Below, one piece after another: positions 1 through 5,042 of a stretch of DNA of 8,416 nucleotides (positions are counted from its first letter, which is position 1; the number at the start of each line of letters is the position of its first letter). Made by a program: the position numbers and the translations under genes. The notes under the pieces were generated by a model. The model was not told the origin of the DNA. It saw only the letters and a program-made list of their open reading frames with translations, and made no database searches. The DNA is from a candidate division NPL-UPA2 bacterium (GTDB taxonomy: Bacteria > Bacillota > UBA994), in the NCBI GenBank assembly GCA_018725205.1, contig QLUB01000083.1, positions 1-8,416 of the forward strand, in the 5' to 3' direction.

Positions 1-23
1 TCCTGCAAGCGCAGACTCGACGC

Positions 24-50
24 AAAATGGCTGCCTGATAGGGCAGCCAT
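24..50 (-). terminator. Hairpin terminator of the FMN-binding lipoprotein gene
   Basis: A perfect 9-bp inverted repeat (ATGGCTGCC at 27-35, GGCAGCCAT at 42-50) with a 6-base loop lies 27 bases beyond the stop codon of the minus-strand gene. Read on the minus strand the stem is followed by TTTT and then GCG, so the U tract is short. On the plus strand there is no T tract after the stem. This fits a rho-independent terminator for the lipoprotein gene. Confidence 0.6.
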
Positions 51-77
51 TGCTGGTAGGCATGTAAACTGCAGTTA

Positions 78-851
78 CTACCGCTTGGCCGAGTCTAGCG
101 CGCGCTGCACGGCCAGCATAGAGTTGTTTGAGGTACCTGTAGCGCCGGTAAAGGCATCGACCTGCGCGCTGTTCTTAGCCACGAAGCGCTTCGGGAGCTC
201 AACGATGGCTTCGTGATAGGGAGCAAAGGCGTAGTCAGCAGGTTTGCGCTCGAAGATGACATTGCCTGCGGCATCCCTTCTGGTTACCGGTCTGCCGTCC
301 TGACCTAAGACCACAGCACCTGCGGCATCACGCTCCGGTGCCGGACGTGTTTCGTGCAGGACCACGCGGCTAATCTTGCCGTCGCTAATGGTGACCCAGG
401 CAATGCCCCAGCCGCGTTCGGTCCGGTCGCTGATGGCCATAAAGGTGCCGTCCCACATAGTAGCGGCGGTAGTTTTTGTCTTGCGTGCCATTTGGGTGGC
501 ACGGAGCACTGCTTGCTTAGCGCCATTAGAAGAGCCGGTAGCTTGTGACACTACATCGACATCCCAGTTGTTCTTTTCTACAAAGCGCTTAGGCATTTCG
601 GCAAGGAAAGTGTGGAACGGGGCATACCCGTAAGTTGGGCCTTTTTCTAGGCCTAAGGCGTTAAACTCCATCAGCTTAACGGCGGTAATTTTGTCGCGGG
701 CAATCGTTACTTCGGCGCGCACAAAACCGCGGTCGTTAGCATCAGAAACGGCGATAAACGTCCCGTCATTGTGAATTGCTTGCGGAGCACAGCCCGCAAG
801 TGCTGCGACTGTCACTAGCGCAACCGCAGCTACTGCCAAAAATTTCTTCAA
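78..851 (-). CDS. Lipoprotein with two FMN-binding domains
   Basis: A 257-residue exported lipoprotein. The start is TTG at 851, chosen because AAAGGGGG lies 8 bases upstream. Residues 1-21 are a lipoprotein signal (MKK, hydrophobic core, LAGC lipobox with Cys21), so the mature protein should be anchored on the outer face of the membrane. Two homologous halves follow, about residues 29-123 and 133-256. Both open with DGTF(I/M)A(V/I)SD and both contain YxxAPxH, (E/L)xPKRFV and a C-terminal (S/T)xATGxS. This matches the FMN_bind family, in which ApbE attaches FMN to the Thr of Dxx(S/T)GAT. Half 2 has the full motif (D232, TGAT at 235-238); half 1 has SQAT at 102-105, with Gln in place of Gly. 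Half 2 also carries a low-complexity insert with RDAAG twice (residues 174-178 and 192-196). An extracytoplasmic electron-transfer role is known for the family; the partner here is unknown. The gene stands alone. Confidence 0.85.
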   Translation of the reverse strand: MKKFLAVAAVALVTVAALAGCAPQAIHNDGTFIAVSDANDRGFVRAEVTIARDKITAVKLMEFNALGLEKGPTYGYAPFHTFLAEMPKRFVEKNNWDVDVVSQATGSSNGAKQAVLRATQMARKTKTTAATMWDGTFMAISDRTERGWGIAWVTISDGKISRVVLHETRPAPERDAAGAVVLGQDGRPVTRRDAAGNVIFERKPADYAFAPYHEAIVELPKRFVAKNSAQVDAFTGATGTSNNSMLAVQRALDSAKR

Positions 852-931
852 GCAAAAAACCCCCTTTATTTAGAAGCTCGTGTGGCGACCCGACTCCCGC
901 TTGCCTACCCCATGCGGAACGACTGGAGTTG
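852..931 (-). promoter_or_regulatory. Possible structured leader of the lipoprotein mRNA
   Basis: About 80 bases separate the predicted transcription start (near 932) from the TTG start codon. The RNA can pair GGAGT (plus-strand view, 925-929) with ACTCC (893-897), or GAGT plus GCGG (914-917) with ACTCCCGC (893-900), to give a nested stem. A further pair, CACGA 932-936 with TCGTG 878-882, exists in the DNA but its first arm lies at or just before the predicted transcription start. I recognise no riboswitch class in it. The leader ends with the ribosome binding site AAAGGGGG. Confidence 0.25.
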
Positions 932-938
932 CACGATC

Positions 939-967
939 ATTATATAACATTCTTTAACCAATAACAA
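939..967 (-). promoter_or_regulatory. Sigma-A-type promoter of the lipoprotein gene
   Basis: On the minus strand a -35 box TTGTTA (plus-strand 962-967) and a perfect -10 box TATAAT (939-944) are separated by exactly 17 bases. Transcription should start near 932. This is the strongest vegetative promoter match in the window. Confidence 0.7.
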
Positions 968-1024
968 AGTCCTCCTAGTGCAATACTAACGTAGAACAAT
1001 TTTAACTACGCGAACAAGATGATG

Positions 1025-1058
1025 CACCACAGAGTACACAGAGTTCACAGAGATAGAG
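1025..1058 (+). repeat. CACAGAG-rich repeat, left copy flanking hicBA
   Basis: A 34-base copy of a degenerate 9-base-period sequence (core NNCACAGAG repeated). It aligns to 1688-1720 in the same orientation with 29 identical positions, 4 mismatches and one single-base gap. Similar CCACAGAGACACAGAG-type intergenic repeats are, from general experience, common in environmental bacterial genomes; their origin is unclear. The two copies bracket the hicBA module. Confidence 0.7.
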
Positions 1059-1116
1059 CGGAGAGGGACGCGCAACGCGGGGGACGGAAAACGCACCCTG
1101 CCCATCAGACCTTTCC
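1059..1116. other. GC-rich intergenic spacer upstream of hicBA
   Basis: This stretch between the left CACAGAG repeat and the hicB promoter has no credible gene. It contains GGGACG twice (1066-1071 and 1081-1086) around the short self-complementary CGCGCAACGCG. It resembles a fragment of a dispersed GGGGACGG-type repeat found in some Clostridia, but only one partial arm is visible, so this is a weak guess. Confidence 0.25.
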
Positions 1117-1145
1117 TTGACAATCCCTGTCTCGTAAAATAGACT
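1117..1145 (+). promoter_or_regulatory. Promoter of hicBA
   Basis: A perfect -35 box TTGACA (1117-1122) is followed 17 bases later by TAGACT (1140-1145), a four-of-six match to the -10 consensus. GACA (1119-1122) and TGTC (1128-1131) form a short inverted repeat reaching into the spacer. The promoter lies between the left repeat and hicB, so the toxin-antitoxin module carries its own promoter. Confidence 0.5.
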
Positions 1146-1194
1146 TTTTCTACACAGATTAAATGTGACCGTGATTCAGAGGTGGTGACCAAAG

Positions 1195-1401
1195 ATGAAG
1201 TTCAACGTGATTCTTGACCGGGACGAAGATGGAGTATGGGTTGCACAATGCCCGTCTATTCCTGGTTGTGTTAGTCAGGGAAAAACAAGAGACGAAGCTA
1301 TCGCTAATATTAGAGAAGCAATTGCTCTGTGTCTTGAAGTCCGGGCAGAAAAAGGACTGCCACTCACTGTTGAGACGAGACAAGTTGAGGTCATAGCTTA
1401 G
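1195..1401 (+). CDS. hicB: HicB-family antitoxin
   Basis: A 68-residue protein with the HicB partial RNase-H-like fold: MKFNVILDRDEDGVWVAQ, then the family signature CPSIPGCVSQGKTRDEAIANI (residues 19-39), and a short C-terminal strand. It would bind and neutralise the HicA toxin encoded immediately downstream. It stops right after the core domain, without the ribbon-helix-helix or helix-turn-helix that longer HicB proteins carry, so autorepression by HicB itself is not evident. The ATG at 1195 is preceded by AGAGGTGGTGA (1178-1188), a strong ribosome binding site. The order antitoxin then toxin is the reverse of E. coli hicAB but is common elsewhere. The coding sequence looks less G+C-rich than the neighbouring housekeeping genes, consistent with acquisition by transfer. 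Confidence 0.9.
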   Translation: MKFNVILDRDEDGVWVAQCPSIPGCVSQGKTRDEAIANIREAIALCLEVRAEKGLPLTVETRQVEVIA

Positions 1402-1622
1402 TGGCCTCGCTTCCAGTTCTCAGTGGTCAAGAAGCAGTGCGGGTGTTCGAATCCTTCGGATGGAGCGTTTCACGGCAACGTGGCAGCCACATCATCTTGA
1501 CAAAAGAAGGGGAGATCGCCACTTTGTCAGTTCCAGATCACAAAGAAGTAGCCAAGGGAACACTTCGTAGGCTCCTGCGTGATGCCAATCTGACAGTAGG
1601 CGAATTTGTGGATGCAATGTAA
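1401..1622 (+). CDS. hicA: HicA-family mRNA interferase toxin
   Basis: A 73-residue HicA/YcfA-type toxin, a small dsRBD-fold ribonuclease that cleaves mRNA and blocks growth when free of HicB. Visible signatures are the catalytic His30 in RGSHIILTK (residues 28-35) and the C-terminal VPDHKEVAKGTLRRLLRDA (44-62), both typical of the family. The length is normal and the gene appears intact. The start is GTG at 1401, whose G is the last base of the hicB stop codon (TAGTG), so the two genes are translationally coupled. GAGGT at 1387-1391 inside hicB is the likely ribosome binding site. No clear terminator with a U tract follows; a small TGGCG/CGCCA hairpin (1626-1638) lies just past the stop codon. 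Confidence 0.9.
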   Translation: MASLPVLSGQEAVRVFESFGWSVSRQRGSHIILTKEGEIATLSVPDHKEVAKGTLRRLLRDANLTVGEFVDAM

Positions 1623-1687
1623 GTCTGGCGCATCGCCAAGCGAGGTCCAGCCTGTAGAGGATGGGCCCTTTGTTTAGAGAGACGATT

Positions 1688-1720
1688 CACCACAAAGACA
1701 CAGAGGTCACAGAGAGGGAG
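1688..1720 (+). repeat. CACAGAG-rich repeat, right copy flanking hicBA
   Basis: The second, 33-base copy of the repeat at 1025-1058, in the same orientation. It overlaps the 3' end of the minus-strand acetyltransferase gene: the TCA at 1707-1709 inside the repeat is that gene's stop codon (TGA). The repeat therefore encodes the last residues of the protein. Confidence 0.7.
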
Positions 1721-2660
1721 TTAAATTACGGTGAAGTGGCTTAGACATCTCCAGCCACGTAGCAGCAGTCTCGAACCCAGCTCTTAAGTACAGCCTGTAA
1801 GCTGCCTTGCTTAGCGCCGGGGTCGTGCACAGCTCTACTTCGGAAAACCCAAGCTGATAGAGGTGTGTTAGGGCAGAGTGCAGTAGGTAGGAGCCAATTC
1901 CTCGACCGCGCAGGCGTTTTGTTACGGCGACGTCACAAATCGCCGCTTTGCCCTTCTGCCGCATGGGGTACCAAGTAATGTGTCCGATTACCCGGTAGTC
2001 TTCCCGAACCAGCAGGACATTAAGCGCGTGATTGTGCTGCCCAAACTCCTCTGCCGCAGTCAGGCCATGCCAAGTATAGCCATTCTCCCAGCACCCTGCG
2101 CCGCGCAGTGTTTCCCAACGGCCCACAGGGAGCGGGTTGTTCAGATCGGGCAACGGTTTGAGATTAATGGTCAGGCTCAGGTGAGTATAGCGCAGGCGAA
2201 ACCCGCTCTCCCTAAGAAAAGCGGTCAACCTTGCATCCGTCTCTCTAGCTTCCATCACCTCAGTAGTTCCCCACAGCGGCTGAAAGCGACCCTCTAGGGC
2301 GCAGTAGAGAGGAGTATAGGGCGAGCCAATCGACAGACGCGTAGCTCGACGTAAGTGATCCTCGCTTGCTGACAAGAGGATTGGCCACACCAAGTCCTCA
2401 TAGTCCGGTCGCGACAACAGAAAGGGCAAATATCCTCGCTGTGCAGCGGAGTCATACAGAGCGTGCGTTGCTCCGAGCAGCTGACCCGTATCGTCCCTAA
2501 CCAACAAAAGACCGTCACTTGCGTACCCAGGACCACGACCCCACAGGCGAAGCAGGCTTTCCTCCGTAACCGGAGTGAAGTTTCGTTTGCTGCCGCCCGT
2601 GATGTTCATGAGTTCCGCTAGGCTTGCGCCATCGCGGGTAGTCCCTGCGATTAAATGCAT
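1707..2660 (-). CDS. GNAT-superfamily N-acetyltransferase, probably two-domain
   Basis: A 317-residue cytoplasmic protein. The C-terminal part (about residues 180-305) is a clear GNAT fold: strands VLLVREDYRVIGHITWYP, the acetyl-CoA-binding motif A with DVAV then RLRGRGIGSYLL (residues 243-260), and motif B around AAYRLYLRAGFE (286-297). The N-terminal part (about 1-165) has GNAT-like stretches such as LLLVRDDTGQLLGATHALYD (51-70) but no recognisable pyrophosphate-binding loop, so it may be a degenerate second GNAT domain. The substrate cannot be told. The start is ATG at 2660, with GATGGTGA about 9 bases upstream. It is divergent from the ylbF-family gene across a 107-base gap. The last codons and stop lie in the CACAGAG repeat, so the C-terminal tail may have been altered by it. 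Confidence 0.8.
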   Translation of the reverse strand: MHLIAGTTRDGASLAELMNITGGSKRNFTPVTEESLLRLWGRGPGYASDGLLLVRDDTGQLLGATHALYDSAAQRGYLPFLLSRPDYEDLVWPILLSASEDHLRRATRLSIGSPYTPLYCALEGRFQPLWGTTEVMEARETDARLTAFLRESGFRLRYTHLSLTINLKPLPDLNNPLPVGRWETLRGAGCWENGYTWHGLTAAEEFGQHNHALNVLLVREDYRVIGHITWYPMRQKGKAAICDVAVTKRLRGRGIGSYLLHSALTHLYQLGFSEVELCTTPALSKAAYRLYLRAGFETAATWLEMSKPLHRNLTPSL

Positions 2661-2697
2661 CCGGTATTGTCACCATCCCTTATTATCACCAATCCCT

Positions 2698-2722
2698 AGG
2701 CCTTGCCGCGCGACAAGTGCCT
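2698..2722. promoter_or_regulatory. Near-palindromic operator candidate in the divergent gap
   Basis: CTTGCCGCGCGACAAG (2702-2717) equals its own reverse complement at 14 of 16 positions. It extends outward as AGGC (2698-2701) and, after a one-base offset, GCCT (2719-2722). It overlaps the predicted -35 box of the ylbF-family operon and lies upstream of the divergent acetyltransferase gene. Its position and symmetry fit a repressor operator; the regulator is unknown. Confidence 0.35.
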
Positions 2723-2738
2723 GTCCTTAGTATATAAT
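2710..2738 (+). promoter_or_regulatory. Promoter of the ylbF-ychF-nadE operon
   Basis: A perfect -10 box TATAAT (2733-2738) lies 17 bases after GCGACA (2710-2715), a four-of-six match to TTGACA. Transcription would start near 2745, giving a leader of about 23 bases with the ribosome binding site AGGAGGTGG at 2754-2762. Confidence 0.55.
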
Positions 2739-2767
2739 AGCTTCTAGAATTACAGGAGGTGGTCATT

Positions 2768-3139
2768 GTGCTCGTCCATGATAAAGCCCATGAATTAGCA
2801 CGCGCTTTTAGGAGCTCGCCGGAGTATCAAGCGCTGTTGACGGCTCAGGGCAAGCTGAGCAACGACACGCAGTCACTGGAGATGTTTAAGGATTACCGAA
2901 AAAAAGAGATTGCCTATCAGACGGCGCTGATGTCGGGGCAGCAGGTTGACGAAGCAGAGATGAAGTCCCTGCAAAAGCTAGCGGAGATCATCAATCTGAA
3001 CAGCCTTGTGCGCGACTACATTCAGGCCGAAGCGCGCTTTGGGATAATATTCGCCGATGTGCAACGCATTGTGGGCGACGCCGTGAAAGAAGTTAGCGCG
3101 CTCTATAAAGAAGCAGAAACGGAAGGCGGTTCTAACTAG
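2768..3139 (+). CDS. YlbF/YmcA family protein (YheA-like, UPF0342)
   Basis: A 123-residue all-helical protein of the Com_YlbF family. The start is taken as GTG at 2768. The in-frame GTG at 2759 lies inside the ribosome binding site AGGAGGTGG (2754-2762) and cannot be the start. Signatures are AHELARAFRSSPEYQAL near the N-terminus, MFKDYRKKEIAYQTALMSGQ in the middle, and EARFGIIFADVQRIVGDAV near the C-terminus, which resemble YheA more than YlbF proper. In Bacillus, YlbF and YmcA with YaaT form a complex that binds iron-sulfur clusters and affects RNase Y, competence and sporulation. This protein has no cysteine at all, so it cannot ligate such a cluster; the exact role is unknown. Its TAG stop abuts the ATG of the next gene, suggesting tight translational coupling. 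Confidence 0.8.
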   Translation: MLVHDKAHELARAFRSSPEYQALLTAQGKLSNDTQSLEMFKDYRKKEIAYQTALMSGQQVDEAEMKSLQKLAEIINLNSLVRDYIQAEARFGIIFADVQRIVGDAVKEVSALYKEAETEGGSN

Positions 3140-4228
3140 ATGCCATCATGCGGAATAATTGGGTTGCCCATGGTGGGTAAGACCACCATGTTCAACCTGC
3201 TTACTGGCACGCGCAAAGAAACCAGTAAGTTCTTCTCGGGGAAGACAGAATCCAACCAAGGGTTGGCTGCGGTTAGGGATAGACGCGTGGACTTTCTGGC
3301 GAACCTGTACAGGCCACGCAAGACTACCTATGCGCAGATTGAGTTTATTGATGTACCGGGGTTGGTGCGTGGTGCCTCTGAGGGGTTAGGCATCGGCAAC
3401 GCTTTCTTAGACGGCATACGTCAGTCAGACGCGCTCGTGCACGTGGTGCGCGCCTTTAAGAGCGACCTCGAGCATGTGGAGGGCAGCATCGACCCTCTCC
3501 GCGATGTCTTAACGGTGGCCTATGAGCTGCTGATGGCCGATGTAGCCTTTGTGGAGAAGCGTCTATCCCGCTTAAACGACAGCAAGAAACGCTCTGCCCA
3601 AACAGAGGAGGAAATGCGGCTGCTAGAGCGAATCTTAGAGCATCTAGAGTCCGAGCAGCCATTTTCTACATTTGTGCTTTCGCCGGAGGAAGGGAGATTG
3701 CTCCTTAGCTACACTTTTCTTACCGGCAAGCCCCAAGTCTTGGTCGTTAACCTAGACGATGAGCAGTTTGTCGCCGCTCTGTATCCTCACAGAGAGGAAC
3801 TGCAGCTTTACGCCCGTGAGCGGGGGTTGCCGCTCCTAGAAATGAGTGCGAACACGGAAATGGAAGTGTCTGAGCTTGACGGTGCAGAAAGGGATGAATT
3901 TCTCGCCGAACTTAAGCTAGACGCCCCCGGCATTGACCGTGTTGCGCGTGCTAGCTACCAAGTACTAGGACTAATTTCATTCTTCACCGTAGCGGAGGAC
4001 GAAGTGCGGGCCTGGACAGTGCGCCAAGGTACCACGGCTAAACAAGCGGCAGGTAAAGTACACTCCGACTTAGAACGGGGATTTATCCGCGCTGAAGCCA
4101 TGCGTTATCACGACCTAGAGACCTACGGTGGCGCGGCTAAGCTTAAAGAGAAGGGACTAGTTTCACTGGAGGGAAAGGACTATGTAGTAAGCGACGGAGA
4201 CATCTTGAGCATAAGATTCAATGTGTAG
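3140..4228 (+). CDS. ychF: YchF-like (DUF933/TGS) P-loop nucleotidase, divergent paralogue
   Basis: A 362-residue Obg-family P-loop protein with the length and order of YchF: G domain with Walker A GLPMVGKTT (residues 8-16), G3 DVPGLVRGAS (71-80), a helical insertion (about 130-180), and a C-terminal TGS-type domain with FFTVAEDEVRAWT (281-293), GFIRAEAM (314-321) and EGKDYVVSDGDI (344-355). YchF hydrolyses ATP, associates with ribosomes and is linked to stress responses. The protein departs from canonical YchF in places: DVPG instead of DIAG, a different segment after Walker A (SGKTESNQG rather than FCTIEPNxG), and N-L-D-D (204-207) where YchF has NxxE, the element giving ATP preference. It therefore looks like the diverged second YchF seen in some Clostridia. 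The ATG follows the upstream stop with no gap; AAGGCGGT at 3123-3130 is the likely ribosome binding site. Confidence 0.85.
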   Translation: MPSCGIIGLPMVGKTTMFNLLTGTRKETSKFFSGKTESNQGLAAVRDRRVDFLANLYRPRKTTYAQIEFIDVPGLVRGASEGLGIGNAFLDGIRQSDALVHVVRAFKSDLEHVEGSIDPLRDVLTVAYELLMADVAFVEKRLSRLNDSKKRSAQTEEEMRLLERILEHLESEQPFSTFVLSPEEGRLLLSYTFLTGKPQVLVVNLDDEQFVAALYPHREELQLYARERGLPLLEMSANTEMEVSELDGAERDEFLAELKLDAPGIDRVARASYQVLGLISFFTVAEDEVRAWTVRQGTTAKQAAGKVHSDLERGFIRAEAMRYHDLETYGGAAKLKEKGLVSLEGKDYVVSDGDILSIRFNV

Positions 4229-4259
4229 ACCTCTAACCGCCTAATTAAGGAGGATTGCT

Positions 4260-4988
4260 ATGGAAGCAGCAGTCGCAGCGCGCAAGCTCAGCGCGTGGAT
4301 CGCTCAACAGGTGCGCGCCGCTAACATGAATGGGGTAGTGTTTGGCTTAAGCGGCGGCCTCGATTCGGCGGTGGTTGCGGGATTAGCAAAGCTCGCCCTG
4401 CCCGAATGCGCCCTCGGGGTTATTTTGCCCATACACTCGGACCCCATAGATCGCGAACACGCGCTATTGGTGGCAAGAGCCTTCGACCTAAAAGTGCTGG
4501 ATATAGACCTATCTACTGCCTATGACGCTTTCCTCGGTGCAGTAGCCACTCCTTTCGCTTGCGGTGAGTTGCCGCGCCTGACTCTCGCTAACATCAAACC
4601 GCGGCTGCGCATGGCGGCTCTCTACTTCTACGCAAGCATGCATTCGTGTGTGGTGATTGGGACCGGAAACCTGAGCGAGTACACGGTCGGCTACTTCACC
4701 AAGCACGGCGACGGGGGTGTAGACCTTATGCCGCTAGTTTCCCTGGTCAAAGCCCAAGTTAGGGAGTTAGCCCTATATCTCGATGTGCCGCAGGTTATTT
4801 TGGATAAACCTCCTACTGCTGGCCTTTGGGCAAATCAGACTGATGAGGAAGAAATGGGCGTCACCTATGCCGAACTTGACCAGTACATCTTGACAGGCGA
4901 GGCCGAGCCGCATGTAAAAGAGCGGGTTGACCATTTAGCGGCGATAAGCGCGCACAAGAAGCGGCTGCCGCCTACGCCTAAGCTGTAG
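4260..4988 (+). CDS. nadE: NH3-dependent NAD(+) synthetase
   Basis: A 242-residue cytoplasmic enzyme that converts deamido-NAD, ATP and ammonia to NAD, the last step of NAD synthesis. The ATP-pyrophosphatase loop SGGLDSA is at residues 31-37. The substrate-binding stretch GTGNLSEYTVGYFTKHGDGG is at 134-153, followed by PLVSLVKAQVREL, and PPTAGLWANQTDEEEMG at 184-200 contacts deamido-NAD in known structures. There is no N-terminal glutaminase domain, so free ammonia is the nitrogen source. The length is normal for the short form. The ATG at 4260 has a near-perfect ribosome binding site, AAGGAGGA, 8 bases or so upstream. It follows the YchF-like gene by 31 bases and is probably co-transcribed with it. 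Confidence 0.95.
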   Translation: MEAAVAARKLSAWIAQQVRAANMNGVVFGLSGGLDSAVVAGLAKLALPECALGVILPIHSDPIDREHALLVARAFDLKVLDIDLSTAYDAFLGAVATPFACGELPRLTLANIKPRLRMAALYFYASMHSCVVIGTGNLSEYTVGYFTKHGDGGVDLMPLVSLVKAQVRELALYLDVPQVILDKPPTAGLWANQTDEEEMGVTYAELDQYILTGEAEPHVKERVDHLAAISAHKKRLPPTPKL

Positions 4989-4992
4989 CCCT

Positions 4993-5022
4993 AGCATATT
5001 CCTTGGCCCAAGAGACATCCTA
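4993..5022 (+). promoter_or_regulatory. Sigma-G-like promoter candidate for the BofC-like gene
   Basis: GCATA (4994-4998) matches the sigma-G -35 pattern GHATR, and CATCCTA (5016-5022), 17 bases later, matches the -10 pattern CATWHTA at six of seven positions. In B. subtilis bofC is expressed in the forespore under sigma-G, so the placement makes sense. Transcription would begin near 5029, inside the hairpin loop, leaving a leader of only about 14 bases with the ribosome binding site. The motif is degenerate and could arise by chance. Confidence 0.4.
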
Positions 5023-5042
5023 CCGACAAGGAGGATGTCTTT
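5011..5042 (+). promoter_or_regulatory. Hairpin covering the ribosome binding site between nadE and the BofC-like gene
   Basis: AGACATCCT (5013-5021) pairs perfectly with AGGATGTCT (5032-5040), and a G-U and an A-U pair extend the stem to 11 bp. The ribosome binding site AAGGAGGA (5028-5035) lies half in the loop and half in the 3' arm, just before the GTG start at 5043. In RNA read through from nadE the site would be partly hidden. The stem is followed only by TT and GTG, so it is a poor terminator on its own. Confidence 0.5.

Noticed and set aside
877..936. Cyclic di-GMP or cobalamin riboswitch in the lipoprotein leader
   Set aside because: Fragments such as GGGTAGGCAAGCGGG recall parts of these classes, but the other conserved segments are missing and the leader is too short.
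1159..1383. Minus-strand open frame opposite hicB
   Set aside because: No family resemblance, no ribosome binding site, and fully antisense to a well-supported hicB.
1626..1676. Rho-independent terminator after hicA
   Set aside because: The TGGCG/CGCCA hairpin has no T tract, and the GGTCC/GGGCC pair before CTTTGTTT is only 5 bp with a wobble and a long loop.
1980..2297. Plus-strand open frame of 105 codons
   Set aside because: It is antisense to the acetyltransferase gene, with no recognisable domain and no ribosome binding site.
2759..2767. GTG at 2759 as start of the ylbF-family gene
   Set aside because: It lies within the ribosome binding site AGGAGGTGG; GTG at 2768 has proper spacing.
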